64,000 nt of DNA from Paramecium sonneborni (Eukaryota; Ciliophora; Oligohymenophorea; Peniculida; Parameciidae): assembly GCA_905182985.1 (NCBI GenBank), contig CAJJDN010000185.1:62001-126000 (forward strand), read 5' to 3'. Made by a program: the position numbers and the translations under genes. Shown piece after piece: positions 13,901-26,867 of this stretch. The first letter of the stretch is position 1; the number at the start of each line of letters is the position of its first letter. The notes under the pieces were generated by a model that had not been told where the DNA came from, ran no database searches, and saw only the letters and a list, made by a program, of their open reading frames with translations.

Positions 13901-16900
13901 TTAAAATTTATATTAAACCATTTTCACATCTCAAACATTTATTATTTTCGATTGTAACTTATTCTATAGTTAAATATTAGTCCTTTGTAACTGATTCTAA
14001 TTTAAATAGACTAGTCGTTATTTCAGAATTTTAATCATAATAATTTTCTAAAATTTCTCCTAAGAAGCAAGCTAAAAATTCTAAATTTTCTTCATCTGAA
14101 AAAGTTGTAAAAATTCGAAATATTAAATTTAAATTAATATTATCTTATAAGGAATGAGAAACATCTAAATTTGAATCTGGTCTATCAACTTAATATTTTA
14201 AAGCATCAGTTAGTGAATTATAAAAAGTATCTAAATCTGCAAAATACATTGAATTTGTATCAGTACTTTTCTGATATAAAATATTAGGTAAACCTTCAGA
14301 TCTAAAACTTGAATCTAATGTTTCTACATCCAAACATGTTTGTTCATATAATACATTTTCAGTAACATATTTAACATAATAATTTTTTTCTTTGCAGTTA
14401 GTGTTGGTTGTAGAATCAAATTAGATATGATCTAAAATTTTAGTAGAAGTTAAAGTTATAACTCCTGAAACGTCATATAAAGTAATAGAAATAATACTAT
14501 TTATAAAAATTGTATTTTTAGAGATTGTCACATCATTGATTTCAACTTCAACCATTTCATCTAAAATTAAGATAGCAACAAAATTGATTTCCTTAAAGAT
14601 AGATGATGTAAGAGTAAAATGGCCATAACTCTAATATAAAATAGTTGATTTAGTATATAGAAATTGAGTATCAATATTCGTTATATCAGGTATATTTCTA
14701 ATGAAATTTCCAATGTTATTTTAAGAAAAGGATGATTTAGTAATACTAACACTTGGCAATGATGGAGATGAAGTTGAGAATGGCATATATATACCTGATG
14801 TTTTAAGACCTAAACAACTTATAAATTTTGAATTGCTTATATCAACAGATGATTAATAAGTGGAAGGATTTATATATAAACATCCTCCATCTAATCTTGT
14901 CACACATTCTTGCATTTCAACTCTATCAATTATAAGACTTAATTTAGAGTTAGATGAATCAATATATAAACAACCTCCATTAGAAGAATATTGATTAAGT
15001 AAACTATTATATTATCTTATGAATTAAGTATTTATTATAGTTATATTACCAGCATCGATAGTTTAAATTATTAGACCTGCACCTTATATGGCTTAGGCTT
15101 TATCAAATATAGAATTCTCAATTTCAGTATTTGCTGATTTTATGAACATATTTCCTCCTATACTGTATATTGGAAAGAACTATTCAAGTATTGTTATGAT
15201 ATCATTCTCTTCTGATTCAGTGGATGTGTAATTAACTATTTATTATTCTTCTAATCTATAAACCCACTCTTTTTATCTGATATTTGTATTTTTAAATTTA
15301 CAATTGATAATCTTGATAGAGTAAGTAATCACATAAATGATACTATTATGTACTCTGGTCGCTCGATTATTATCAAAAATACTATTCTTTATTTCAAGAA
15401 ATGATAAAGGAGCATGAATTACAAATATTGGAGAAGAAGGAGATAATTGATCACTAATTAAAGAATGTAAATGATTCTACCCAAATTCACAATCCTCTAT
15501 TGTTATATCTTAATCCTGTCCAGATTCAATATAAATTGATCCTATTGCTGTTCCAGATTCTGTTATTGTCAAAGAGTTTCCTATTAATTTAATATTTTTT
15601 AATATTATCAATTCTCTAGTAGTTTCATCATAAAATTAACCATCATCTTATATTGGTACATCACTAGTAGTATTAAATTATTCAGCATCCCAAGATTATA
15701 TTTATATAAAATTTGTGTCTATTGATAACAATCTTCTCATTATTACATTTTCAATCATTACTCCTATATCGAAATCTGCTATATATAGGAAATGTTCATT
15801 ATAACTTTTAAATTCAGTTTTTCTATCAGCACAATCTTTGCTTGTTGGAATCCTATTATTTGTTGGATTCAATCTAAATGCATAATATTGATCTTAACTC
15901 CAATCATATAAACCATCGACTAATCGTAAGGATTAAATTTTATATGCTGCAATTTGAGTAATACCAAAATTATTCAAAGATTAAAAATTTGAAATTTATA
16001 TCTTTTAAACTGTTGTCATCAATATTAATGCAGACAATATAGAATTTGATTTTTTTTCAGTCAATTTCATTGAATTTGTTTATTCAATATAGAAATCCTA
16101 CAAAGATACATTCGTAAAATATTAATAATTATTTATAGGCGTTGAAATCTTAATAAAACATATAGGTGTTAAGCAGATTGAATTTATTAATTTTACATTA
16201 CTAAATGAATAATATTATAATGCTAAAGATGCATATAATTCATCTATTACTTTATAACTATTAGAAAATAAGCGACTTTCTGTATAAAATGTACTGTTCA
16301 ATGAATAAATGTTTCTTAAATAAAATGAATTTGATTAAACAAGTTTTGAACCTTCAGTAAAATTACATCTAATTACATCAATGTTATTTATTATTGTCTT
16401 GTTTTAAGATTTTAAATATATGAACCAACTATTTGTGAATTTAGTGAACTTAAAAACTACTTTTCCAAAATCTATTAACCCACTATTTACAGGCGAGCCT
16501 TCTGGTTCCCCAAAAATTACTGTATTCGTTAATTTGCATTTATGAAAAGTCATTCCTAAAGTTCCAATACTCTAAATGATTGATCGAACTTTAGAATTGG
16601 AAGTTGGTGAAAATAGAACAGTATCTTCAAAATCACATGAATCAAATTTCACATCATCAAATATATAATTAACTGTATCTATGTTTTGTAAAGGATAAGT
16701 TAGTGAAAAGAGATCAGTTGACGACAAGCCAGTGAAAGTTACTTTTTTCCAATTAATCATATCAATGTTTTCAGCAAAAAATACCAAATTTACATACTTT
16801 TTATCTCTAGTAAGTTTAAAGTTTTCTAAACTCAACTTAGTTTTAACATTTTAAGAAATATTTAAACCAGTATAAGGATATGTACTATTAGGAGTTGAAG

Positions 16901-19509
16901 CTTTAATTTCAATACCTTTAATAGTCAGATAGTCAGACCATGGAATACTTATCAATCCATCTAACATAATAGTTAGAGGAGACTTAGTAGAATCTGTTTC
17001 TCCAATGATATTGACATAGAAGTATCTAATTGAAAAAACATTCTTTTATAATTCAAAAATGAAATTAGTACTTGAATCAAAATTGCATTGTTTAGATTAG
17101 CTAATTAAATAGATATTTAAAATAAGAGAAGTGATAACTTTTTCATTAAGTTATTTATAGAGAGTCAAAGTTTCAATGCCATGCAAGGTAATATTAGTAG
17201 GATAAATTGATGATGCAGACATAGAGTAGAAATAACTTAAACTAAAGATATATGGTTTATCTGCACTGGATGCCTATGCATAAGCTGTTGTGTATTCAGA
17301 ATTGCTACAATATAATTTAATGTCAATTTGGGCATTTTAGACACACTTTTTACTTTTACCTGAAACATAGTCACATTGAACTGGCATATTTAAGTATGTA
17401 TCATATGTAACTTATTTATTTAATGCTACATGTTAATGATATACATAACACAATCTGCTGTATTTTTACAAAATAGAATTGGAGGGTGAAAAATAATAAT
17501 TGACTCTATTGAGTTCATCTTCAGTTCTATCTCTGCAAGCATTACATAAATATGGACATGTTTAACATTCTGATAATTCTGAATTTAAAGATCTATCTCT
17601 TTAATAATTGAAACATTATCCACAATAAGCTCCATCACTTTGATATTCACAAGCATTCAACAATGAAGTTAATGGATTATTTGCCACTTAACTTGGATTT
17701 GAAATGACACAATTTTTAGTGCATCCAACACATTTATTCTCATACTTTGAAAATCCTGTAGTACATGATGAACAGAATGGTTCTTCTAGACTAGTGGTTA
17801 AATATTTTGATTTTTTGAATGCATCCATAACAATTCTCTATAAAATGAAACTAGTAAAATTATAATCTTAATTGTATTGTGAACATGAAGAACAATATGA
17901 TTGACAAGGTAAACAAGCATTAGTAAAGAAATCAGCATAGAAACCTTCATCACAAACCAAACAAGAATAAACTTTTTAAGTATCTCCTGTTTTCTACGTT
18001 CCAGTTGCATCATAGTAAGTGACAATATCATCGGATGGACTATCATATGAAATACAATATGAACAATTATCTATTTAATCACTGCATCCTAAGAAACACA
18101 TTCCTTATTAAGTATCTAAAGAATATCCCTATAAAATTAACTTAAATTAATACTGATGAACATTTAATACATTTATAATTGGTACCAATTAACTAATGGG
18201 AAATGCAGTTCAATATTTTCTTTGCATCAATTACAGCAGAGCAAGCAGTTCCTTCCTCTGACAAAACAAAATTGGTTTTGCAATATAAACACATGCTAAC
18301 AGGATCTGAATCTGTTTCCCTATTATAAGGTTAAAAATCAAGATCTATAGTATTTCTCTTTTTAGTAGGTGTTGCTTTAAGTGATATTTAATAATATCCT
18401 ATATCACAATTACTAATTTAAGAGGGCACACATAATTAACCATCATAATATAGAATATCATTGCTTTATTGACACTGTCTACAAATCTTAACGTAATTAT
18501 CTTTAAATTCAGTTCCTATTTCTAAAAAAGATCTAGTTGGATATTAAATATCATCATTAGCTATTGAAACATATTCACATCTTAAACAATTAGCTTCACA
18601 TCCTTCACAAGTATTTAAATCTAAACTAGGTATATAACCAGCATTGCAAGCTCTACATTTTTAATATTCTGTGCTTCCATTGATAACTGTGTAACATACA
18701 CTGCAATAGTTTGTACATTGTATACAACTTTTAGTCTATTCACTCAATCTATATCCATCTTAACATAATTCACATTTATCAGTCTAACCAGAGCCAACAA
18801 TACTACTGCATTTACTGCAATATTTAATCGAACAACTTTCACATGTATTTATCTTCATATAGTATCCTTCAACGCATTCCACTGCGATCTTATCAAAATC
18901 TACTTTTTAATAATCATGACCAAGAGTATAACATGTACTTTCATCAGGAATCTTGCAAAAGTCTTTACAGCCTGTGCATATATAAACGGCATATTTCATT
19001 TATCTTTCTCTTCCTATCATTCCTGTCCAAATTCCCTATGATATTGAATTACCAACAAAAAATAATTCAGGATAATCTCTTTCTATTTTCTGATAAGTTC
19101 CTTACCCTAACTTACCATTTCCAACTTCATAATCATACGTACATTTCCTACTAAATTCCCATCCATATGGATCTTCAAAACAATCCATACAATAATTCAC
19201 TAAGTCAGAATTTATATTAACCTGATAATAAGGGCTATGATATTTATTATTTTATTACCATTAAACACATTCTGGACGCTTTGATTCAGAAGCTCCTAAT
19301 GTAAATAAAAAGTAACCATATTCACATTTAGGAATTAAAGAACTGCAATCTTCTACTCCTAAAACGCATAATTTTTAACATCCTGCAATTGTTTCTTCAA
19401 TACAACCTACATCCTTCTACTAACTTGATTTTCTTAAATAAATATTTTACCTTGAGTATTATCCTACAACTATTAGTACTAAATTAGATAACTGTAAAAA
19501 TATGTTCAT
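10925..19509 (-). CDS. Giant cysteine-rich surface protein with beta-helix region and 7-TM C-terminus
   Basis: Roughly 2,800 aa, reading from ATG (complement of 19507-19509) to TGA (complement of 10925-10927). It begins with a signal-peptide-like hydrophobic stretch (MNIFLQLSNLVLIVVGQYS). Down to about 17.4 kb it is full of CxxC and CxxxC pairs, like furin/insulin-receptor-type Cys-rich repeats. From about 17.3 to 13.0 kb it is Cys-poor with short N/F/S-rich repeats suggestive of a parallel beta-helix (pectin-lyase-like). A second Cys-rich block (12.9-12.3 kb) leads into about seven hydrophobic helices (12.4-11.28 kb) and a basic cytoplasmic tail. One clear intron is 12835-12862; an 18-nt one is possible near 19442-19459. 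Other introns were not all resolved, so internal exon borders are approximate. This architecture is common in Paramecium and Tetrahymena. The ligand is unknown. Confidence 0.75.
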
Positions 19510-19621
19510 AAATTGAAAAAAAATAAAATCAAAAAATATATTAATTATCATTCAGCAGTTATATAATCAAATTTTCTCACCAAATAAACATTCTCTTTTT
19601 AATAATATTTATTTTAATTTG

Positions 19622-20935
19622 ATGGATTAACTTCTATCACAACCCAATTCCAAAATTTTGAAAAAGTTGTCAACTATCAAATGTTTTGCTCCTATCTTAA
19701 TTGCACTATCAATTTTATCAACTGTCTTTGCTTTTTTAAGCTATTTTAAAAATAACAATTTTGAATTTCTTATTTTAGCAATTGTCGATGTAAATTTACT
19801 AATTATCATATTCAGATTATTATTATTTGCCTTTTGCTTATTACATTATACTTTGCATTCACTATTGAATTTGATGAATAGGGTAATCCTTAAGAAAATA
19901 ATACAACCTATATTATATAATTTGGATTGCAAAGTACAAGTGCTATCATTCTTGGAATCATTATAACAATAATACAATATAAAACTCATTTAACGAACTT
20001 ATGGTTTATTAGCCTTTAAGTTATCAAATTGCTGTTCTTAATCTATATCATTAATAAAACAAAATAATTTAATAAAATATAAAACGGAATTCATAGATTC
20101 ACGTTAGCTTTCACAGTTTTATTAAACATATTATTTTTGTTGTTTGCAGCAACCAATTTCAAATTTGTATAATAAACTTTTAATATAATAGTTAGTCTAT
20201 TTAATCAACAATCAAGTATTTTCATTAGATCATAATAACACAATCATTTTGTTTATGTAATATGGATTATTTGCTTTATTAATTGCTACACTCTTAATAA
20301 GTGTTATTCTAATTTTTAGAGTCTAAAACTATTTCTTAATTGTAGCCTTTTTAGTAGTAACAGCTTTGATGATTGCAGCCACAGCTAATGGAATGATGAT
20401 AAGATAATACTCAATATTATAAAATGACATTTCTACACAAAAAGGTTGTAGATATGCATTACAAAGTCTTGGAGTTTAGACAGTTAAATAATTTTTAAAA
20501 TGTTCAGAAAAATATAAAAATTAAAACTAATCTCCATATTTACCTTGTTCTTAAGAAAATCAATCCTATATGTGGGAATCAAACATGGATTAAATAGCAT
20601 GTATTAATTTGGATTGTTGTGATTCACTTAAGGATTTTCTTAATAAACCTATGTATCATTTGACTGTTTGGATTAATATAATTGTGGCAATTGGCATTAT
20701 TTAAGCATTTAATATAGCTATGCAATCAAAGTTTGATCTTGGTAATAAGGAATAAAATGTGCTCACTGATTCATTAATGTTATTACTATTTTTCGGATTA
20801 TTCTTTGGAATTATTGCTGTTTACAATTCTATTTCACCCTAATAATTGTAATTATAAGATTAAGTTGTAGAGTAATTATTTTATAAATATTTTATATAGA
20901 CAACCTCTAATTTTAAATTAACTGAAAGTTCTTGA
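19622..20935 (+). CDS. Four-TM (tetraspanin-like) membrane protein
   Basis: 437 aa, single exon, ATG 19622 to TGA 20933-20935. Two hydrophobic helices lie near the N-terminus and more follow (about residues 220-240, 245-265, 345-365, 380-400). Between the third and last pairs is a Cys-containing loop (KGCRYALQ, FLKCSEKY, PCSQE, INLDCCDSL) reminiscent of a tetraspanin large loop, but the canonical CCG motif is absent (CCD instead). The final residues are Gln-rich. The next gene begins 49 bp downstream, and its frame extends back across this stop codon, so the two may be one gene separated by a one-base frameshift near 20925-20935. The membrane topology is clear; the family is inference. Confidence 0.65.
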
Positions 20936-20984
20936 TGCACCATCATATAAATTTTTCAAACCACAAAAGCCTTTTGGATCTTAA

Positions 20985-22292
20985 ATGTCAAATATAGATA
21001 TTTGTGAATTAGCCACTAACTTAATGTTAACAAAAGTTAATCTATAACCTTAAGATGATTTTAAAAAACCTGGGTAAAATTATTTTTTTTTATTTTAGAG
21101 TTCTTCTTGGTATATTAGGTTATGGAGGGTCATTTCTTATAAATAATGAAATAAATTTAAAAGATTTTAAAATTTTAACAACAGAAGAATTGATTAAAAA
21201 GGCTTTTCCTAAAGCTAATAAACCAGAATAAGATGTTATCATTGTAGAAGGATCTCTAGCTTCTGTAAGCCATTTTATAGGGTCATGTTTATAATTTTGT
21301 TCAGATGAACCTGAAATAGCTGATTTTACTGTTTTATAAGAATTTTATGAAATGGAAGAAAATAAATAAAATCGTGTTTTAAGCATAGATCCTTAACTTT
21401 AAAAATAATTTAGCCAAATTGTACCTTATTTATAAATAACTGCAAATGTTCAAAATAGTGAGGATTTTTCAGGAATACCAGATGCTGATGGAAAATTATT
21501 CTATGGAAAGTTTGTATATACAACTTGTTAAATTATGGATCAAGTAGAATCACCCTTTTTATCAGTTAAATCTAATTCAGATGGACTGCTCAATTTTTAT
21601 AGAGTAGCTACCAAATAAGTTTATACTTTATTAGTCAAGAAATAAGGTTATAAAAATGCTTGTGCACTTGTTGATTTAACTTAATTATAACCTAAGACTT
21701 AAATATATGTAAGATTGGTTAAGGAGGTCAAAAAACATTCAATGAAAATTACATTAGAATGGACATCTAAAAATTTAAATTTAGATTTATATGGTTAATT
21801 CAAAGGAGAAGACTTTGTTTGTTTAACTGGATCAATATCTAAGTCTTGTGGTGGAATGAGTTTATAAACTAAAAATGAAAAAGATCAACATATTGAAATT
21901 CTGACTATTGAGGAAATACAACCTTTTACTTATTTAATCTTTATTAAGAGATTTATGGAGAGAACATAGGCTTTGGATGAATAAGTAGTAAATGTATAAG
22001 ATTGGATAGAATCAAATCCTGTTGTAACAATATATGTATATGAATTAGATTATCCACTTGTTCAATATAGATTACCTTCAAGTAATTATAAATATAATTC
22101 AATTTAGTACCAATGTCATTTAGAGATAAAATTGACTTTACTTGGTTAGTATTTTAGTTTGATGGATAACTTGGTGATGGGCCAATTGAACTTAAAACTT
22201 ATTGGTCAGAAATATCAAATGAGAGTATTAAGAATAGTAAATCCTATAAAAATAAATTTTGGCCTTCTCCTGTTCCCATAGAAAATAAATGA
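20985..22292 (+). CDS. Protein with carboxypeptidase-regulatory-like and YfaP/DUF2135-like beta domains
   Basis: 418 aa from ATG 20985; introns 21074-21098 and 22082-22107; stop 22290-22292. Residues about 180-240 (GKFVYTTCQIMDQ, then SNSDGLLNFYRVAT, ending LLVKKQGY) have the beta-sandwich look of a carboxypeptidase regulatory domain. About 265-370 (KITLEWTSKNLNLDLYG, later a GG turn and VTIYVYELDYPL) resembles the YfaP/DUF2135 fold, in which the Trp and DLDL-type motif are typical. No signal peptide is present at this ATG. The reading frame stays open upstream to before 20931, overlapping the end of the tetraspanin-like gene, which suggests this could be its C-terminal half. Domain names are visual matches only. 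Confidence 0.6.
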
Positions 22293-22631
22293 TTTATAAC
22301 ATTTTTATTATAATATTCTAATAATTTAAATTTTTTATAGCAAATATTCATAAATTTTCCTTTTTTTCAAAAAAGCTTTGAGTCCTTCTTTTGCTATTTA
22401 AATAATTATTTAATATCTATCTATTAACTCAAATTATTATTATTAAAATTTTAGTCTATCTTCAAAAACTTTTTAATATGAACAGAAATTAGTATATTAT
22501 AAATCTATTCTTTGCATAGTTTATGTTATCTAATTATTATAGTAAAATAATTGTTAGAAATTGATATTCATTATTTAAAGAATAATTAAGTGAATATTAT
22601 TTCTTTATATCTACTTTTCTATATAATATTA

Positions 22632-22719
<88 letters not shown>

Positions 22720-22720
22720 A
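22632..22720 (+). repeat. (ATT)n microsatellite upstream of the Pro-rich gene
   Basis: About 28 near-perfect ATT units, with one AGT interruption near 22701, run directly up to the ATG at 22720. Poly-Ile or poly-Asn ORFs seen across it on either strand are repeat artefacts. It occupies the promoter/5' UTR and may vary between strains. Confidence 0.9.
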
Positions 22721-23314
22721 TGTAAACACCACCTCCACCTCCACCATATGGTTATCCTCCTGGATAATATCCTCCTCCTCCTCCTCCTGCTTATGGATAA
22801 AATCCTTATCCTTAATAACCAGGATATTAACCACCACCTACTGGATATCCATATCCACCAACTCCTGGCTATCCTCCTCCAAATGGATATCCATAACCCG
22901 GTTATCCTCCTACACCTGGTTATACTCCAACTCCTGGCTATCCTCCAACTCCAGGCTATCCTCCTACTTAACCTGGATATGTTCCTCCACCTAATTATGT
23001 TTAACCATATCCAGCATAACAGTAAACCATTTTATTAATACATTCAGATATCCTGGTTAATATCCTGTCAATGCTATGGTTATTCCATAAGGATATCCTG
23101 GAACAAATATTTAAATCAAAATACGACCGAATTGTTATTTGTAATAATTTATTTCAACAACAGATGTGGAGGAACTGGTTTCTATATGAAAAAATATAAA
23201 AGAAAGTAATGCAAGGATTGTTTGTGGGCTATGGGAGTATGTCTAAAATGTAATGGAACTGGATGGAATAAGAAAGGAAAAGTATGCAAATGCAAAATGT
23301 ATAAAATATATTGA
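22720..23314 (+). CDS. Pro-Gly-Tyr-rich protein with C-terminal DnaJ-like zinc motifs
   Basis: 181 aa from ATG 22720; introns 23022-23047 and 23141-23163; stop 23312-23314. The first two thirds are low-complexity PPPPPP, PGY and TPGYPP repeats, with Gln encoded by TAA. The C-terminus contains CYLCGGTG, CKDC, CLKCNGTG and CKCK, i.e. two CxxCxGxG half-fingers like those of DnaJ, likely binding zinc. Neither the J domain nor other chaperone parts are present. Similar PGY-tail/Cys-knot proteins occur in ciliates, but their function is not known to me. The start is fixed by the microsatellite immediately upstream. Confidence 0.8.
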
Positions 23315-23601
23315 TTCATCCAAATACAATATTTGATTCCATCTTCAAAATACTTTACTTCAATATTTATATGTAAATTAAAATATAAATAATCTGCCTA
23401 TCTTTGATTCAATTTTAGAATAATTCTAATATTTATTGCATAATCCATACTAATAAATTCTAATAATACTTACATTCTATATTATTAAGATAGTGTTATG
23501 TTTCATATTTGGAAATACAATCTTTGAAATTCTCTTACAACCCTTACTCTCAAAATTATTGAATTTGAACTTTATTGTATTTATAATAATTTGTTTATAA
23601 A

Positions 23602-24857
23602 ATGACAGATATTCATTCATAGAGGAAAAGTATACAATAAGTATGATTTCATTCCAAAATAATAGTAAGCATATATTGATGATCTCTTTACTAATGACAA
23701 TGAACTTGAAGAAGATAAAAATTTAATTAAATAATATAACACTGCTAAGAGAGAAAGAAAAACTATTGAAGCACATAAACAATTACTTGATAATAGAGTA
23801 GCATTATTGAAACAAGAAGAAATCAGAACCTTAAAAAAGATTGAAGAAACTCGAAAAAAGGCTTTAGAAATTTATTATCTTAAAAAAAAAAACGAAGAAA
23901 AACTGAAAAAAGTAAATCTATCATAATAAATATAATAGAAAGAGGAAGAAAAAGAATAATTATAGAAGAAATAAGAACAATAATAATAAATTCGAAAATA
24001 GCAAGAAAGGGAACATAAATTATTAATTGATAAACATAGAAATGATAAAGTATAAAAGGCTTTTATAATCAAATAATAAACCAAAAATTTAGAAAATAGG
24101 AAATTGAGTTCTCAAAAATAATCTCTATCATTTCTTAAATAAAAAAATTAAATAATGAGAGAATCAAGAGAATTAAATAGAGTCAAAGAAAGAATTATAA
24201 TTGAAAAAAGGGAAGCTATTCGAGAATAATTAGGAAAGAAATTAGAATATGAACAAAAGTTAAAAGACGGAAAATAAAAAGGTAATTACTATCAATAATC
24301 AATTTTAGAGATCGAACAAATTGAAACATACGAAATGGATTTATTGTAAAAGTTATAAAACACATAATAAATGTAAAAAACTGCATTTGAAGAATTAGAA
24401 TCAGCTTTAACAATGACTGCTAAAGAATTTGCAGAAAAATATCTACAGCCTAAATAAAAAGAGTAATTTACATATAGATATATTTAGAGATTAAAATAAA
24501 GAACTTTCAAATTCTAATTTTGAAGAAGACCGAGTTTAAATAAATTAGGATAGACCTCATATAGATGATTCTGATAAGGATGAATCTTCAAAAATATCTA
24601 TTTAATAAATTAATGAAATAAATGATCCAATTCAAAAAGACGACATTTATAAAGATTAAATTGAGGATTAAAATAATAACCAAAATTTTATAAAAGAAGA
24701 TGAAATTAATTAAGATGGTTAAAATAAATAATAATCTTTTCCTGAAGATGAAAGAAATTAAGACTAACAGAACAACTAAAATGAAATCCCAAATGTATTA
24801 GAATCACCAAAAAATTAAATTAAATAAGTTAATCAATAAATTGAAGAAGATTAATGA
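23602..24857 (+). CDS. Coiled-coil protein with acidic, Gln/Asn-rich tail
   Basis: 401 aa from ATG 23602; introns 23641-23665 and 24463-24487; stop 24855-24857. Removing the second intron restores the frame into a D/E/N/Q-rich tail. Residues about 30-290 are a dense Lys/Glu/Gln coiled coil (for example RERKTIEAHKQLLDNRVALL). No enzymatic motif is visible. Cytoskeletal or basal-body proteins look like this, but no family was recognised. Confidence 0.8.
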
Positions 24858-25016
24858 TTAATGTATATTATGATAATTTATTAAAATTTTTGCTCTTGAT
24901 ATGAATTTAGATTTTCATTTCTAGATTTGGTAATCAATGCAAATTATTTTATTTGCTTTTGAATAAATTTTAATAAAATTATAAACATTTAACTATTCAA
25001 ATAAAAATCAATAATT

Positions 25017-25574
25017 TCATTATTAAAAATAAGCTTAACAATTGAATAAATGTAAATAAGCATTTAATGAACTTCCATTATTATTATAAACTAGTATTTA
25101 CTTGACAAAATAATTCTAAAATTTTATTTTTATGATTGAAGTTGCTACAGTATTTTCATAAATTAATAGTTTATCTCCTCCAGAGCCTTAAATATAAACT
25201 TTTAAATCATAAGTTCTCAAATATGAATCTCTATCATACATCCACATTTTAATAGTATTTATTTCATAATTTTAGAGTAAATCAACTATCATATACCTAC
25301 CTATATATTAAACTGTATATCCTCTTCCTCCATTCACAAAATATATTTCAGTCCTCAATGGACTTCGATTAAGCTAAGTACCTGCAAAACTTATTTAATT
25401 TCTATTTGAAATTAATGCTCCTCGTTATTCTTATATAACATTTTTGTATTGGCCTCTAATTTTTGATCTAAAGCGTTAGATTTAATATTCTTTGCAAAAA
25501 CATGAATTCTTGCAGCAAAATACTAGCATTACAAAAAAAAAGTTCAGGAGCAATAAGGACAAATTGATATTCAT
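25017..25574 (-). CDS. Small secreted discoidin (F5/8 C)-like protein, copy 1
   Basis: 185 aa, single exon; ATG is the complement of 25572-25574, stop the complement of 25017-25019. It opens with a signal peptide (MNINLSLLLLNFFFVMLVFC) and then one domain. Landmarks shared with three other genes in this window are RGxYxxV, GALISN, SPLR, a VDLLQNYEINTIKMWMYDRD core followed by RTYDLKVYI, and a terminal xxAYF. The 'E-I-N-T-I-K-x-W-x-x-D' core followed by 'Y-D-x-x-V-Y' resembles the galactose-binding discoidin domain of BTBD9-type proteins. It probably binds carbohydrate or protein outside the cell or in a secretory organelle (inference). Confidence 0.8.
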
Positions 25575-25947
25575 TTATTTCAATAAAGAATTAAATGAAA
25601 TATCGCAACAAACAAAAAATTTATAATAAAAATTTATAATAAAATTGTATGTGGACTTTTAAATTTTTTTACAATAAATGTTTCTATAAAAGTTAGAAAA
25701 TTTAATGCATTTTTGAAATTAATTTCATTTAAACTTATATAATGTATCTAAAAAGTTGATTAAGTTGAGGTTAATACTCAATTTCTTAAATTTTATATCT
25801 AAAAACTTAAAAATGAGTTCAATAGATGATTTGAATAAAAGGGACATTCATTTTCCTTTTTTAATTAAAATCAATTAATTAATATTTTAATAAAAGATAC
25901 TAAATTATTTTGCATATCCTTAAAAGAATAAAAATATATAAAAATTA

Positions 25948-26502
25948 ATGAAATTGATGTATTTCTTTGTATTTTATCTATTTCAAAATGTAGAAGCAAT
26001 GAATTCATTTGCAAAGTTTAATAGTACATAGTTAGATGAATTAAATTAAAAATCTGTAATTAGAGGTGAATACAAAGATGTGGCACATGAATCAGCAGGA
26101 GCTATTATATCTAATGGAAGAATAGTTGGATATGTTGGAGGTTAAAAAAATAGTAGTCCTTTAAGAAGTGCAATTTATTACATTGTATCTGGAGGTTATT
26201 GTTATGTTGGATCATCTTATTTTATTAATATCGATTTACTCCAAACATATGAACTTAATACAATAAAAATTTGGCTATATGATAGAGATCCAACATTCAT
26301 AAGAACTTATGACATAGAGGTTTATATTTCTGGATTGGATATTACTGATTAGTTGATATATGAGAATAACATTTCAAAAAGTTTAACTACCATAAAGTTT
26401 ACAGATACAGGGGTTAAATCAATAAAAATTAAAAATAAAAGTGGAAGCTCAATAGATCAATGGCTAATTCTTCTTAAAATTCAAGCCTTTTATGCTTTTT
26501 GA
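25948..26502 (+). CDS. Small secreted discoidin (F5/8 C)-like protein, copy 2
   Basis: 184 aa, single exon, ATG 25948 to TGA 26500-26502. Signal peptide MKLMYFFVFYLFQNVEA. Shared family landmarks are RGEYKDV, GAIISN, SPLRSAIY, LLQTYELNTIKIWLYDRD, RTYDIEVYI and terminal KIQAFYAF. Copies 1 and 2 are head to head, 373 bp apart, on opposite strands, so a common upstream region could regulate both. The fold assignment is visual. Confidence 0.82.
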
Positions 26503-26867
26503 AAGTGAGAAGAGAATATAATTCCTAAATTATTTGTATCAATTCAATTATTAAATTATAATTAAAATAATAAAACAATCTAAAGTGAAACTTCATTCTA
26601 CTCTTTTTTTTCTAGGAATTTAACCCTTGAATATAAATATCTGTATAACTTTATTTGGTTGAAATAAATTAATTTTAAACTAATAAATACTCTAAAAAAA
26701 GTAAAAATTAGATATTCAAATTAATTATTCATATCACTATTAAATGCACTATATAAATTCATTCATTATTATAAAAGGATTTAGCATAGTATGTTAGAAT
26801 AGCAATTTTTAATATAAATTGCATAATAATATATATATATATATTTATATTGTACAACAGAAATAAA
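26503..26867. other. AT-rich convergent spacer
   Basis: About 365 bp including an (AT)n run near 26829-26845. No gene seen. Confidence 0.6.

Noticed and set aside
18843..19154. Plus-strand 103-codon ORF
   Set aside because: Antisense shadow of the Cys-rich N-terminal part of the giant gene.
22590..22994. Poly-Ile and Ser/Trp-rich ORFs over the microsatellite, both strands
   Set aside because: They are translations of the (ATT)n array and of the wrong frame of the Pro-Gly-Tyr gene, whose own frame with two introns is clear.
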